Source: Spirirestis rafaelensis WJT71-NPBG6 (GTDB lineage Bacteria > Cyanobacteriota > Cyanobacteriia > Cyanobacteriales > Nostocaceae). Taken from it: a stretch of DNA of 64,000 nucleotides. Made by a program: the position numbers and the translations under genes. The number at the start of each line of letters is the position of its first letter. Positions within the stretch are counted from its first letter, which is position 1. The notes under the pieces were generated by a model. That model made no database searches. It was given only the letters and a program-made list of their open reading frames with translations, and was not told the DNA's origin. Location of the stretch: assembly GCA_019359015.1 (NCBI GenBank), contig JAHHID010000006.1, positions 62,001 through 126,000 of the forward strand. Direction: 5' to 3'. This document shows positions 1 through 9,077 of the stretch, piece by piece.

Positions 1-2
1 CG

Positions 3-656
3 ATACTTAGTAATGCCCAGGTTGGGTTGCTAACGCCAGCTGATAACGGTGATAGTAAACATCTGCGTTTAGAGAAGATTGCAGAAATTGCTAAGTCAAT
101 GAATACTCTGATTAGCAATTTATTATTTCTAGCACGGCGCTCCGGGCAATTATCGCCTGAATCTTTAAAAGAAGTTGACCTGACAGATTTACTTGGCGAA
201 CTGATAGACTTTCAAGCTACTACTACCGCTGCACAGAATTTAGATATTAAAAGTGATTTGCCCGAACAGTCAATTGTGGTGGAGGCTGACCCCGATTTGT
301 TGCGTCAAGCAGTGGCGAATCTTTTGGGCAATGCTTGCAAGTATACAAAAGCTGGTGGGATGGTAAATTTACGCTTGTTTACTCAGTCCTGTCGGGCAGT
401 GATTCAAGTAGAAGATAATGGTATTGGCATCCCTGCGGCAGATTTACCTTATATTTTTGAGCGCTTTTATCGAGTAGATGGGCAACGAGGGCGAGAAACT
501 GGTAGCTTTGGTTTAGGATTAGCGATCGCATTGGCAATCGTCGAAGCACATAATGGTCATCTGAGTGTGCAAAGCGAAGTTGGTCAGGGTTCCATTTTTC
601 AAATTGAATTACCGTTGAGTGGATCTGTGTATGAGCAATTTTCACAAATGAAATAG
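3..656 (+). CDS. Sensor histidine kinase, C-terminal part (cut by window start)
   Basis: The reading frame is open from the first complete codon of the window, so the gene starts upstream. The first visible residues (ILSNAQVG) are those usually found just after the phospho-acceptor H-box, so the His itself is outside. What remains is the end of the dimerisation helix and a complete HATPase domain: N-box around LLGNACKYTK, G1 box VEDNGIGIP, F-box IFERFYR and G2 box GSFGLGLAIA. By family, it autophosphorylates and passes phosphate to a response regulator, which must lie upstream because no regulator follows. The next gene is unrelated. Confidence 0.9.
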   Translation: MLSNAQVGLLTPADNGDSKHLRLEKIAEIAKSMNTLISNLLFLARRSGQLSPESLKEVDLTDLLGELIDFQATTTAAQNLDIKSDLPEQSIVVEADPDLLRQAVANLLGNACKYTKAGGMVNLRLFTQSCRAVIQVEDNGIGIPAADLPYIFERFYRVDGQRGRETGSFGLGLAIALAIVEAHNGHLSVQSEVGQGSIFQIELPLSGSVYEQFSQMK

Positions 657-876
657 AATTACTATATTTCTGCTCCAAAATTCAAAAAACACTATCTTGT
701 CATTTTCCAGTCACATTTGTTTTTCACCATAAAAATAGGGAGACCAAAAAATACTCCCTCTAAATAAACCATAATCGCGGTTTATCCAATCAAGTGGGAT
801 TTTGTTCGTTGGAAACCGCGCTCTGGTAAAGCTTTATCCTTGCATTTTTGAACTCATTATTGAGTGTTATTGCATC

Positions 877-1566
877 ATGAATACTCGTTTTTTACAACAA
901 ATTTCTCTAGTCAGCCTCGCAGCTGCGATCGCTACGTTTGGCAGTTTCAAAGCGCAAGCTCAAGCTACTGCGACACCAACCAATACGCAACTCAGTAATA
1001 AAGCTGCTGATTTGTATCTTTGGGCGCAAGTACCAGAACAAACAACACCAGCCCCACTCCAACAGCCAATACAAGATCCAACAACGCCAGCCCCATTCCA
1101 ACAGCCAATACAAGATCCAACAACGCCAGCGCCAGTAGTATCACCCGGTAGAGCTACCCGTGGCGGTCCTAGCTACATTGGTATCGGTGGCAATTTGGGA
1201 ATTGCTGGCGAAACAACATTAAGTGAAGGTTCTTTCGCTGTGATTAGCAAACTTGGTTTGACTAATAACTTATCTGTACGTCCCACAGCTTTAATTGGTG
1301 ACAATGCAGTTTTTCTTGTGCCTGTAACACTTGACTTTCCGGTTGAGTCAGTGACACAGACCGGAGAGACTCAAATTAGTGCTGCTCCCTACCTTGGAGG
1401 TGGAGTAGCAATTTCCACTGGGGATGATAGCAACGTTGGTTTTTTGCTTTCCGGTGGTGTTGATGTGCCGATCGCAAATCAACTAACAGCAAACGCTGGC
1501 GTAAACGTAAGTTTTCTAGATGACACAAATATTGGATTATTGCTCGGTGTTGGCTACAATTTCTAG
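877..1566 (+). CDS. Exported protein with proline-rich repeats and a barrel-like C-terminus
   Basis: The frame is open from 802, but the ATG at 877 gives a standard signal peptide (MNTRFLQQISLVSLAAA...AQA), so I place the start there (229 aa). After the signal come two tandem 13-residue repeats of the type TTPAP-QQPIQDP, visible as 39-bp direct repeats near 1044-1130. The rest is glycine-rich with alternating polar and apolar residues (YIGIGGNLGIAG, YLGGGVAIS, FLLSGGVDVP) and ends in GVGYNF, an aromatic end as in outer-membrane beta-barrels. I infer an outer-membrane or periplasmic protein. No enzymatic motif is visible. Confidence 0.7.
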   Translation: MNTRFLQQISLVSLAAAIATFGSFKAQAQATATPTNTQLSNKAADLYLWAQVPEQTTPAPLQQPIQDPTTPAPFQQPIQDPTTPAPVVSPGRATRGGPSYIGIGGNLGIAGETTLSEGSFAVISKLGLTNNLSVRPTALIGDNAVFLVPVTLDFPVESVTQTGETQISAAPYLGGGVAISTGDDSNVGFLLSGGVDVPIANQLTANAGVNVSFLDDTNIGLLLGVGYNF

Positions 1567-1589
1567 AAGTTTGACAAAAAGGTGTTGAT

Positions 1590-2957
1590 GTGAGCAGACG
1601 TGAAAACTACAGTTTACTCGACGACCAGTCAACAGCAAACGCACTGGCTGCCCCAAAGCCATCGTTGGCTTTTGGCGATGCAGTCGCTCTAATTGTTGGT
1701 ATTGTTATTGGTGCAGGCATTTTTGAAACTCCTGCTTTGGTTGCAGCTCAAGCAGGCAGTGAAATTGCTGTAGTGTTGTTTTGGTTAGCTGGTGGTGTGG
1801 TGTCTCTGATTGGGGCACTATGCTACGCAGAGTTGGCAACGGCTTATCCCCATGTTGGAGGTGTCTATCATTACCTGAAACGTGCTTTTGGGCGTTCAGT
1901 TGCCTTTCTATTTGCCTGGGCGCGGATGATGGTGATTCAAACTGGTTCTATTGCTCTGTTAGCATTTATTTTTGGTGATTATGCCTCTGGGTTATTGCGG
2001 CTAGGGACGTTTTCATCTTCAATTTATGCAGCGATCGCGATCGCTCTTTTAACGGCATTAAACATTTTTGGTTTACGGCAAGGCAAGTGGACGCAAAATT
2101 TGCTCACGGCTGTGACAGTCCTCGGTTTGCTCTCGGTAGTGATAATAGGACTGGCTTTTTCTCCTACCTCTACTGCTGTCTCTGCTGCCCCTACAACTTC
2201 TGGGGGAAGCTGGGGACTGGCGATGGTGTTTGTACTGCTATCTTATGGTGGATGGAATGAAGCCGCTTATATCTCAGCAGAAATTCAAGATAGAAACCGC
2301 AATATTGCGCGATCGCTAATAGTAAGTATTGGTATCATCACCGCTACTTACTTGCTAATTAATTTAGCTTACCTGCGGGGACTGGGATTAGCAGACATGG
2401 CAAATTCACAAGCTGTGGGAGCAGCTTTAATGAATCGAATTTTAGGCAAACCAGGAGCTTTTTTCCTCAGTTTGCTGGTTATAGTTTGTTGCTTGGGGTC
2501 GATCAACGCCACAATTTTTACTGGCGCACGCACTAATTACGCTCTCGCAAAAGACTTTTCTGTGTTTGGTTTTATGGGAGGCTGGCAAGAACGTCCCAGT
2601 ACTCCTACCCGTGCCTTACTGTTACAAGGAGCGATCGGTTTAGCTTTGGTATTCTTGGGCACTATCACCCGCAATGGTTTTGAAACGATGGTAGACTACA
2701 CCGCCCCCATATTTTGGTTCTTTTTCCTACTTTCTGGTATCTCGCTGTTTGTATTGCGAAGGCGAGAACCACACATACTACGCCCGTTCCGAGTGCCTTT
2801 TTATCCTTTAACGCCATTGTTATTTTGTGCGGTTTGTGGCTACTTGCTCTACTCCAGTTTGGTGTATACGGGTGTGGGGGCAGTTATAGGCATTGCGGTG
2901 GTAGCTTCTGGTATCCCCTTGTTGTTATGGAATCGTCATCGTTCCAGCAGAGCGTAA
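1590..2957 (+). CDS. APC-family amino acid permease
   Basis: 455 aa, GTG start preceded by an AAAAGG ribosome site. The protein is almost entirely hydrophobic, with about twelve membrane segments. The first one carries the APC signature of small residues (IVGIVIGAGIFETPALVA), which in this superfamily forms the unwound substrate-binding helix. Segment 3 contains the conserved AELATAYPHVGGVYHYLKRAFG region. The family imports or exchanges amino acids or amines at the plasma membrane; the substrate cannot be read from sequence. It starts 23 bp after the preceding gene, so the two may be co-transcribed. Confidence 0.9.
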   Translation: MSRRENYSLLDDQSTANALAAPKPSLAFGDAVALIVGIVIGAGIFETPALVAAQAGSEIAVVLFWLAGGVVSLIGALCYAELATAYPHVGGVYHYLKRAFGRSVAFLFAWARMMVIQTGSIALLAFIFGDYASGLLRLGTFSSSIYAAIAIALLTALNIFGLRQGKWTQNLLTAVTVLGLLSVVIIGLAFSPTSTAVSAAPTTSGGSWGLAMVFVLLSYGGWNEAAYISAEIQDRNRNIARSLIVSIGIITATYLLINLAYLRGLGLADMANSQAVGAALMNRILGKPGAFFLSLLVIVCCLGSINATIFTGARTNYALAKDFSVFGFMGGWQERPSTPTRALLLQGAIGLALVFLGTITRNGFETMVDYTAPIFWFFFLLSGISLFVLRRREPHILRPFRVPFYPLTPLLFCAVCGYLLYSSLVYTGVGAVIGIAVVASGIPLLLWNRHRSSRA

Positions 2958-3016
2958 AGAATTCAACGTTTAAAGTCCAGATATTGATTCTTAACTATTG
3001 ACAAAGGAGCAAAATC

Positions 3017-3661
3017 ATGGTTTTAAGAAAAAGACTGCTTTTATTAGTTACAGGTCTGAGTGTTGCGAGCTTGGGATTTGCTGGATGCACTCAACAGCGG
3101 GACTTTGAAGCCGAAGCGCAAGCACCTGCTAGCACTACTCAAGTGCAAGAAACAACTCCCACAACTCAACCGCAAGAACGCCCAGCCGATGTACCCTATG
3201 TACCAACGCCACAGCCAGTTGTAGATGCCATGTTGAAATTAGCAAACGTGGGTAAAAATGATGTGCTTTACGACCTTGGCAGTGGTGATGGACGGATTCC
3301 AGTTACTGCCGCGCAGAGATTCGGTACGCGCGGTGTTGGTATAGACATAAGTCCAGAACGCGTTCGAGAGGCTAACCAGAATGCCCAGAGGGCAAAAGTC
3401 ACAGACCGAGTACAATTTCGACAACAAGACTTATTCCAAACTGATTTACGTGATGCCTCGGTGGTGACTCTCTATTTACTACCTGATGTCAACTTAAAAC
3501 TTAGACCTAAACTGTTGCGGGAACTCAAACCAGGTACTCGCATTGTGTCTCACGCTTTTGATATGGGCGACTGGAAACCACAACAAGTACAACAGGTGGA
3601 TGGCAAAACTATCTATTTATGGGTAGTTCCAAAGAATGTGCCAGAAAACTTACGCTCTTAG
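3017..3661 (+). CDS. Lipoprotein-signal SAM-dependent methyltransferase
   Basis: 214 aa, ATG with AAAGGAG upstream. The N-terminus is a lipoprotein signal: basic MVLRKR, a hydrophobic core and lipobox FAGC with Cys24. A low-complexity Thr/Gln/Pro linker (about 30-60) follows. Then comes a class I methyltransferase fold: motif I DLGSGDGR, acidic motif II region GVGIDIS, and RVQFRQQDLF. Methyl donor and fold are known for the family; the acceptor is unknown. A SAM-dependent enzyme predicted to be exported is odd because SAM is cytosolic. Either the domain binds something else, or the signal acts as a membrane anchor. An imperfect hairpin 40 bp downstream may end the transcript. Confidence 0.8.
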   Translation: MVLRKRLLLLVTGLSVASLGFAGCTQQRDFEAEAQAPASTTQVQETTPTTQPQERPADVPYVPTPQPVVDAMLKLANVGKNDVLYDLGSGDGRIPVTAAQRFGTRGVGIDISPERVREANQNAQRAKVTDRVQFRQQDLFQTDLRDASVVTLYLLPDVNLKLRPKLLRELKPGTRIVSHAFDMGDWKPQQVQQVDGKTIYLWVVPKNVPENLRS

Positions 3662-3700
3662 GCACTTACAAGTAATAAGATATCCAGCCCTCAATATTCG

Positions 3701-3737
3701 CCAGTTCGGCGGAAGCCTATGCCGTCCCGCCGACTGG
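3701..3737. terminator. Imperfect hairpin downstream of the methyltransferase gene
   Basis: CCAGTTCGGCGG at 3701 pairs with CCGCCGACTGG ending at 3737 (one bulged base). No T-run follows, so a rho-independent terminator is only possible. The rest of 3738-4016 shows no recognisable gene or repeat. Confidence 0.35.
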
Positions 3738-4016
3738 ACTCACCGTGTATAGCCATTGGTTGGTTGGGTATCCTTGGATCTAAGTTATGCAAGAGTGATA
3801 TTTTATTTTTTGGATCTCCCTTAGCACCCGGGAATTGAATAAATTGATCAGCCGTCTCACAAGGTGCGGAACGTCTCTAAAAATAAGGGTTTTAGGTTTT
3901 AAATTGTTCGCAAAAATATGACAGATCAATGTCTGTGAAGGTGTGAAATAAGCTAGCTCAATCTAATTTTTAAAACCGGAATACATTCTTCGATGTCTAG
4001 TCTCAAGGCGAAGAAA

Positions 4017-4619
4017 ATGAAGACAAAAAATTTTGTTAATTCTATTAAAAAGTTCGCTGGCTTTGCCGCAGCTTTACTCATGCTACCAGCGATCGCAGCT
4101 TGTGCGCCAGACCAAACTGCTGAAGTTCCACCAGCCCAAACAATTCCACCTGGGGTTGCTGTAAATACCCCGATTCCTTCAACAAGCGCAACGACGAATG
4201 AGGATATTAAGGATGTTGTCGCAGCGAATCCTTCACTATCAACTCTTAGAAATCTTCTTGACGAGACGGATTTAGATGAAAAATTGGATGATAGCGATCC
4301 TTACACCTTGTTTGCACCTTCTGACCAAGCTTTTGCCGCACTTCCGGAACTAACTCGACAGCGACTGTTAAAACCGCAAAACCGCCAGCTTTTAAGACAG
4401 GTTTTAGCTTATCACGTCATTCCGGGTAATTTGACTGCTAATCAAATTCAGCCTGGAGAAGTACAAACACTTGGAAATAACCCTGTTAATGTTCAGGTTG
4501 ACCAAGTAAACAATCAAGTTCGAGTCAACGATGCTCGCGTTATTCAGGCGGATATCCAAGCAAGTAATGGTGTAATTCACATAGTTGACCGGGTAATTTT
4601 GCCACCAATGATTCAGTAA
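4017..4619 (+). CDS. Fasciclin-domain lipoprotein
   Basis: The frame opens at 3993, but the ATG at 4017 has an AAGG site at proper spacing and gives a clean lipoprotein signal (MKTKNFVNSIKKFAG..., lipobox IAAC), so the mature protein is about 170 aa. After a Pro/Thr linker, one FAS1 domain covers the C-terminal 135 residues: LSTLRNLLDETDL, the H1 motif YTLFAPSDQAFAALP, the YHVIPG motif and the H2-like GVIHIVDRVILPP. FAS1 domains mediate adhesion or binding of extracellular matrix. In cyanobacteria they are usually single-domain secreted proteins of unknown ligand. A stand-alone gene. Confidence 0.9.
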   Translation: MKTKNFVNSIKKFAGFAAALLMLPAIAACAPDQTAEVPPAQTIPPGVAVNTPIPSTSATTNEDIKDVVAANPSLSTLRNLLDETDLDEKLDDSDPYTLFAPSDQAFAALPELTRQRLLKPQNRQLLRQVLAYHVIPGNLTANQIQPGEVQTLGNNPVNVQVDQVNNQVRVNDARVIQADIQASNGVIHIVDRVILPPMIQ

Positions 4620-4670
4620 TTGAGTATTAATAATTATAAAAAATAATCTGCCCAAAGAGGTAAAAATGCC

Positions 4671-5480
4671 ATGAAAGGATTAAAAGGTAAAAATGCTTTA
4701 ATTACTGGTGGAAGTTCGGGTATTGGACAGGCGATCGCTATTCGTCTTGCCCAAGAAGGTTGCAATATCGCTATTAATTACCGCAAAAGCGCGGAAGATG
4801 CGGAAGATACTGAAGAAATGGCTTTGCAGAAAGCCTGTGGAGATATTAACAATTGTGGTGTTAAGTCTCATTTGGTACAGGGTGATGTCTCAAAAGAAGA
4901 AGACATTGTAGAGATGGTAAATACTGTAATTGATAAATTTGGCAGTCTCGATATTCTGGTTAACAATGCTGGAATTCAAACAGAATGTCCATCGCACGAA
5001 GTTAAAAGCGAAGACTTTGATAGGGTGATTGCGGTAAATCTGCGGGGTGCTTATCTCTGCGCTCGTGAAACTATTAAACACCTGCTGTCTAAAAACCGTC
5101 CGGGAATTATCATCAACATTTCCAGCGTTCACGAAGTTATTCCCAGACCATTTTACCTCAGCTATTCCATCAGCAAAGGTGGAATGGAAAATATGACCAA
5201 AACTCTAGCGCTAGAGTATGCGAGCCGAGGTATTAGAGTGAATGCGATCGCACCAGGAGCCACGATTACACCCATCAACGAAGCTTGGACACAAGACCCC
5301 GAACAAAAGGCTGTTGTAGAAAGTCACATCCCGATGGGTCGTGCTGGCACTTCCGAAGAAATGGCTGCTTCTGTAGCTTTTTTAGCATCTGACGAAGCTG
5401 CATATATTACCGGGCAAACACTGTTTATCGATGGTGGGCTGACTCTTTACGCCGACTTCCGAGAAGCTTGGTCTGCTTAA
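4671..5480 (+). CDS. Short-chain dehydrogenase/reductase (glucose 1-dehydrogenase-like)
   Basis: 269 aa classical SDR. Cofactor motif TGGSSGIGQ near residues 12-20, NNAG near 97-100, catalytic Ser in INISSVHE, and YSISK (Tyr/Lys pair) near 165. The C-terminal LASDEAAYITGQTLFIDGG is typical of the FabG/glucose-1-dehydrogenase branch. It is predicted to be a cytosolic NAD(P)-dependent oxidoreductase, with polyol or sugar substrates likely but not proven. Spacing of 51 bp from the fasciclin gene leaves co-transcription open. Confidence 0.9.
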   Translation: MKGLKGKNALITGGSSGIGQAIAIRLAQEGCNIAINYRKSAEDAEDTEEMALQKACGDINNCGVKSHLVQGDVSKEEDIVEMVNTVIDKFGSLDILVNNAGIQTECPSHEVKSEDFDRVIAVNLRGAYLCARETIKHLLSKNRPGIIINISSVHEVIPRPFYLSYSISKGGMENMTKTLALEYASRGIRVNAIAPGATITPINEAWTQDPEQKAVVESHIPMGRAGTSEEMAASVAFLASDEAAYITGQTLFIDGGLTLYADFREAWSA

Positions 5481-5546
5481 ATAATTAATATTACTGAATA
5501 ATTCAAGTAAAATCAATGCAAAGATCGACATTAAAAGGAGGCTGTT

Positions 5547-6941
5547 GTGAATGAGCGAATATCCTCCTCGCAGTCTCGTAATGATTACCGCAAAGAAATT
5601 CGGGAACTAGTAAAAACGCAACTTCAGACATTGCTGGCGCAGCATAACTACGAAGGAGCCAAAGCGTTATTGATCCCTGTACAGCCTGTAGATATAGCCG
5701 AAGCAATCGAAGGTTTACCAGAGGCAATGCAAGCTATTGCTTTTCGTTTACTTTCTAAGGAAGAAGCAATAGAGGTTTATGAATATTTTCCTCCTAGCGT
5801 GCAGCAAATACTACTAAAAGACTTTCAGCGTCAAGATGTTTTGGATATTGTTGAGCAGATGTCGCCAGATGACCGAGCGCGACTGTTTGAGGAGTTACCA
5901 GCCAAAGTTGTACGGCGACTGTTGAGAGAGCTTAGTCCAGAGGAGCGTGATGCAACTAACCTGCTTTTGGGTTACAAACCCAATACCGCAGGGCGCATCA
6001 TGACACCTGAATACCTGTCTCTAAAAGAACATTTGACGGTTGCCCAAGCATTAGAACGAATTCGCACGGGGGGCAGTGCTAGCGAAACAGTTTACTACCT
6101 TTATGTAACAGATGATGCTCGCCGCTTGATGGGAGTTCTCTCGTTACAAGAACTGGTGATGGCACAGCCTGAGCAAACCATTGATAGCGTCATGTCTGGC
6201 GATGTGGTGTTTGTTCATACCGATGCCGACCAAGAGGAAGTAGCTCGTACTATCCAACGCTACGACCTTTTGGCATTGCCCGTAGTAGATACTGAGGAGA
6301 GATTAGTCGGAATTATCACTGTAGATGATGCCCTTGATGTTGTTGAGCAGGAAACAACTGAGGACATTTACGCCTTGGGTGGACTTGAATCTGGTGGTGA
6401 TGATTATTTTCAAACTAACTTATTCACAGTTGCCCGTCGGCGGGGGGTGTGGTTGCTGGTGCTTTTAGTTACAAATACTGCCACCACTGCCGTTATTCGC
6501 ACTCACGAGGATGTTTTAGAACAGGTAGTTGCCCTCGCAGCCTTTATTCCCTTGTTGATTGATACCGGTGGGAACGTGGGAGCGCAGTCTTCTACGGTAG
6601 TAATTAGGGGTTTAAATACGCGGGAAGTCATAATGAGTAAGGCATTAAGCATAATGCGACGAGAAGCTATAGCTGGAGCATTATTAGGGGCAATGCTGGG
6701 TTTAGTGGTGACTGTGTGGGCTTTTGTGCTTCAGGGGAATTGGGCTGTAGCAAGCACTGTGGGTATTAGTCTGTTTGCTATCTCGCTCATTGCTTCTATA
6801 TCTGGTTCTGCTTTGCCATTTTTATTTCACTCTTTTGGATTAGACCCGGCTTTAATGTCAGCTCCCTTTATCACCACTGCCGTAGATGTACTGGGAGTCT
6901 TAATTTATTTAAACATGGCGAGATGGATTTTAAGGTTGTAA
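5547..6941 (+). CDS. mgtE: Magnesium transporter MgtE
   Basis: 464 aa, GTG start directly after a strong AAAAGGAGG site. Domain order is that of MgtE: an N-terminal acidic helical domain (superhelix, about 30-145), two CBS domains (about 150-275; RIMTPEYLSL and VMSGDVVFVHTDADQEEV), the plug helix, then five membrane segments with the conserved PLLIDTGGNVGAQSSTVVIRGL pore region. It imports Mg2+ at the plasma membrane as a dimer, with the cytosolic CBS/N domains closing the pore at high Mg2+. Full length with no defects. Confidence 0.95.
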   Translation: MNERISSSQSRNDYRKEIRELVKTQLQTLLAQHNYEGAKALLIPVQPVDIAEAIEGLPEAMQAIAFRLLSKEEAIEVYEYFPPSVQQILLKDFQRQDVLDIVEQMSPDDRARLFEELPAKVVRRLLRELSPEERDATNLLLGYKPNTAGRIMTPEYLSLKEHLTVAQALERIRTGGSASETVYYLYVTDDARRLMGVLSLQELVMAQPEQTIDSVMSGDVVFVHTDADQEEVARTIQRYDLLALPVVDTEERLVGIITVDDALDVVEQETTEDIYALGGLESGGDDYFQTNLFTVARRRGVWLLVLLVTNTATTAVIRTHEDVLEQVVALAAFIPLLIDTGGNVGAQSSTVVIRGLNTREVIMSKALSIMRREAIAGALLGAMLGLVVTVWAFVLQGNWAVASTVGISLFAISLIASISGSALPFLFHSFGLDPALMSAPFITTAVDVLGVLIYLNMARWILRL

Positions 6942-7079
6942 GGCTACGCTCATTTGTGTCACTTTTAAGCCACATTTATTTTTTCTTTTAAATATAAATT
7001 AAATATTAAGTCTGGCTGTGCTGACTATTGTTGGTAGTGAGTTAAAAACTAATACCAATTTGAAAAAAGAATGCAACAC

Positions 7080-7165
7080 ATTGGCAAAACCCCTCCCCAA
7101 CCCTCACCTTACCAAGGGGAGGGTGCCCGATAGGGCGGGTGGGGTGATCTGTCGCAAACATTTTT
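7080..7165. repeat. Interspersed GC-rich palindromic repeat
   Basis: CCCCTCCCC...GGGGAGGGTG can pair, followed by GGGCGGGTGGGGTG, just upstream of the holin-like gene. It resembles small intergenic repeats common in filamentous cyanobacteria. It inflates the upstream open frame (open from 7018) but is probably not translated. Confidence 0.5.
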
Positions 7166-7206
7166 TGAATCGGTATAAACTTGAGAAAATTGAGCGCATT
7201 TTTATT

Positions 7207-7560
7207 ATGTTGATAATCAACTTCTTTCTGACTTGGCTCGTTGCAGCTTTATCACTTTTAATTACAGCTTACATTGTTCCCGGCTTTGAATTTGATAGTT
7301 TTGGTACAGCCGCCATAGCAGCATTAATTTTAGGTTTAGTAAATGCATTTGTCCGACCACTTATATTTATTTTTACACTTCCTTTTACCATTATTACGCT
7401 TGGTCTTTTCTTATTTGTTATTAATGCATTTATGCTTTGGTTTGTAGGAGTTCTGACGCCTGGCTTTATAGTTACTGGGTTATTTCCGGCATTATTAGCT
7501 TCAATTGTGCTAACGATTGTTTCTACACTCTTGGGATTATTAGTTAGAAATGCCACTTAA
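7207..7560 (+). CDS. Phage-holin-family (four-TM) small membrane protein
   Basis: The frame is open from 7018, but the upstream part is repeat DNA. The ATG at 7207 begins the conserved protein (117 aa, MLIINFFLTWLVAALSLLITA). Four hydrophobic segments and the features PGFEFDSF, LGLVNAFVRPL and LPFTIITLGLFLFVINA fit the PF04020-type family of 4-TM proteins annotated as phage holin family. These are widespread chromosomal genes, not prophage evidence; the function is unknown. Confidence 0.85.
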   Translation: MLIINFFLTWLVAALSLLITAYIVPGFEFDSFGTAAIAALILGLVNAFVRPLIFIFTLPFTIITLGLFLFVINAFMLWFVGVLTPGFIVTGLFPALLASIVLTIVSTLLGLLVRNAT

Positions 7561-7678
7561 AAGTATGTATTTTACATAGTTAAATTTAATTTATGAGCAA
7601 AATTTATTTTTTAGCGACATATTTATCCCAAAAATTATTGATGAAATTACTAAGTATAAATTAACAGGACAAATCAGC

Positions 7679-8947
7679 ATGGTTCCATTACGTGATAATA
7701 ACCCAATAACGACTACTCCATATATTAACTATGGAATTATCGCCATTAATATTATCATTTTTCTTTATCAACTAAGCCTAAATCCACAACAATTACAAGG
7801 ATTTTTCTACACTGCGGCGTTAGTACCCTGCCAACTTTCAGGTACTTGTCCTATTGCCTTGCCAAGTCAACTAATTCCTGAGTGGATGACTTTGATAACT
7901 TCCCAATTTTTACATGGTGGTTTTTTGCACTTTGGGGGAAATATGTTATTTTTATCGATTTTTGGTAACAATATTGAAGACCGTTTGGGTCATATCAAAT
8001 ATTTAATTTTTTATCTAACGTGTGGTGTTTTAGCCGGGCTAAGTCAATGGTTTTTTTCCCAAAATTCGGCAATTCCATCCTTGGGTGCAAGTGGTGCGAT
8101 CGCTGGCGTTTTGGGTGCGTACATTCTCCGGTTTCCACGAGCAGAAATTTTTACCTTAATTCCCTTTTTGCTTGCGAACGGAACCGAGGGCAAACTGCAA
8201 ACTTTGATTGATGACATACCCGATGCTGGACAACATCCCAATCGCACCATTGCCTTTGGTCCTGACAAAATGCTCTACCTGAGCGTGGGTAGTACCTGCA
8301 ATGCCTGCGACGAACCGAATAAAGAACACGCCACTTTATTGCAGGTGCAACCTGACGGTAGCAAACGTAACATCTATGCCAAAGGCTTGCGAAACACCAT
8401 CGGCTTTGCATGGCATCCCCAAACCCGCGAACTTTGGGGACTAGATCACGGCTCAGATTGGCGGGGTAATGAGCAACCCCCTGAAGAGTTGAATTTGATT
8501 AAACAGGGTGCAGACTATGGCTGGCCCTTTTGCTGGGGCGATCGCCGTCCTGATGTGTATCTATCTGCCGACCCAGACGGAGCCACTAAGAAAGAATACT
8601 GCGCCAAAACTGAATCGCCAGTGCTTACTTACACAGCCCATAGCGCTCCCTTAGCACTCATGTTTTACACTGCATCTCAGTTTCCTACGGAGTATCGTAA
8701 TGATGCTTTTGTGACTATGCGGGGTTCCTGGAACCGCAACCCTCCTTCAGGCTACAAAGTTGTGCGGATACGTTACGAGAATGGTAAACCCGTGAAGTTT
8801 GAAGACTTCGTAACTGGTTTCTTAACAAAAGACGGTAAAGCACAGTTTGGCAGACCCGTTGGTCTAGCTACCGCACCAGATGGTTCACTTTTTTTTACTG
8901 ACGATACGAATGGCGTGATTTATCGCGTGTCCTACACGGCTAAATAG
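7679..8947 (+). CDS. Chimera: rhomboid protease N-part fused to PQQ sugar (sorbosone) dehydrogenase C-part
   Basis: One 422-aa frame made of two unrelated halves. Residues 1 to about 163 are a rhomboid: membrane segments, the H79-GGFLHFGGN88 motif and GASG with the nucleophile Ser138. It stops after TLIPF, so the last segments with the catalytic His are absent and protease activity is not expected. From about residue 166 to the end it is a soluble glucose/sorbosone dehydrogenase beta-propeller (LIDDIPDAGQHPNRTIAFGPD, YAKGLRNTIGFAW, ADYGWPFCWGD) lacking its export signal and first blades. The junction lies near 8165-8180 and is in frame. I infer a deletion joining two neighbouring genes. Whether a product is made or stable is unknown. 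Confidence 0.85.
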   Translation: MVPLRDNNPITTTPYINYGIIAINIIIFLYQLSLNPQQLQGFFYTAALVPCQLSGTCPIALPSQLIPEWMTLITSQFLHGGFLHFGGNMLFLSIFGNNIEDRLGHIKYLIFYLTCGVLAGLSQWFFSQNSAIPSLGASGAIAGVLGAYILRFPRAEIFTLIPFLLANGTEGKLQTLIDDIPDAGQHPNRTIAFGPDKMLYLSVGSTCNACDEPNKEHATLLQVQPDGSKRNIYAKGLRNTIGFAWHPQTRELWGLDHGSDWRGNEQPPEELNLIKQGADYGWPFCWGDRRPDVYLSADPDGATKKEYCAKTESPVLTYTAHSAPLALMFYTASQFPTEYRNDAFVTMRGSWNRNPPSGYKVVRIRYENGKPVKFEDFVTGFLTKDGKAQFGRPVGLATAPDGSLFFTDDTNGVIYRVSYTAK

Positions 8948-9077
8948 AGAGGTAGGGGACATAGGAAGATATTTGAAAGAACTTCACTTTCTCCCCCATT
9001 ATTTGCTCAAACTGTCACTTTCTAATCACATTTTCTTTCCAAAGTAAATATAAAGGACTAAAAAATAGCTTAATTCC

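Noticed and set aside
5481-5546. Magnesium riboswitch before mgtE
   Set aside because: The gap is only 66 bp and shows no M-box-like conserved structure.
7207-7560. Prophage indicated by a holin-family protein
   Set aside because: The family is a common chromosomal membrane protein and no other phage gene is near.
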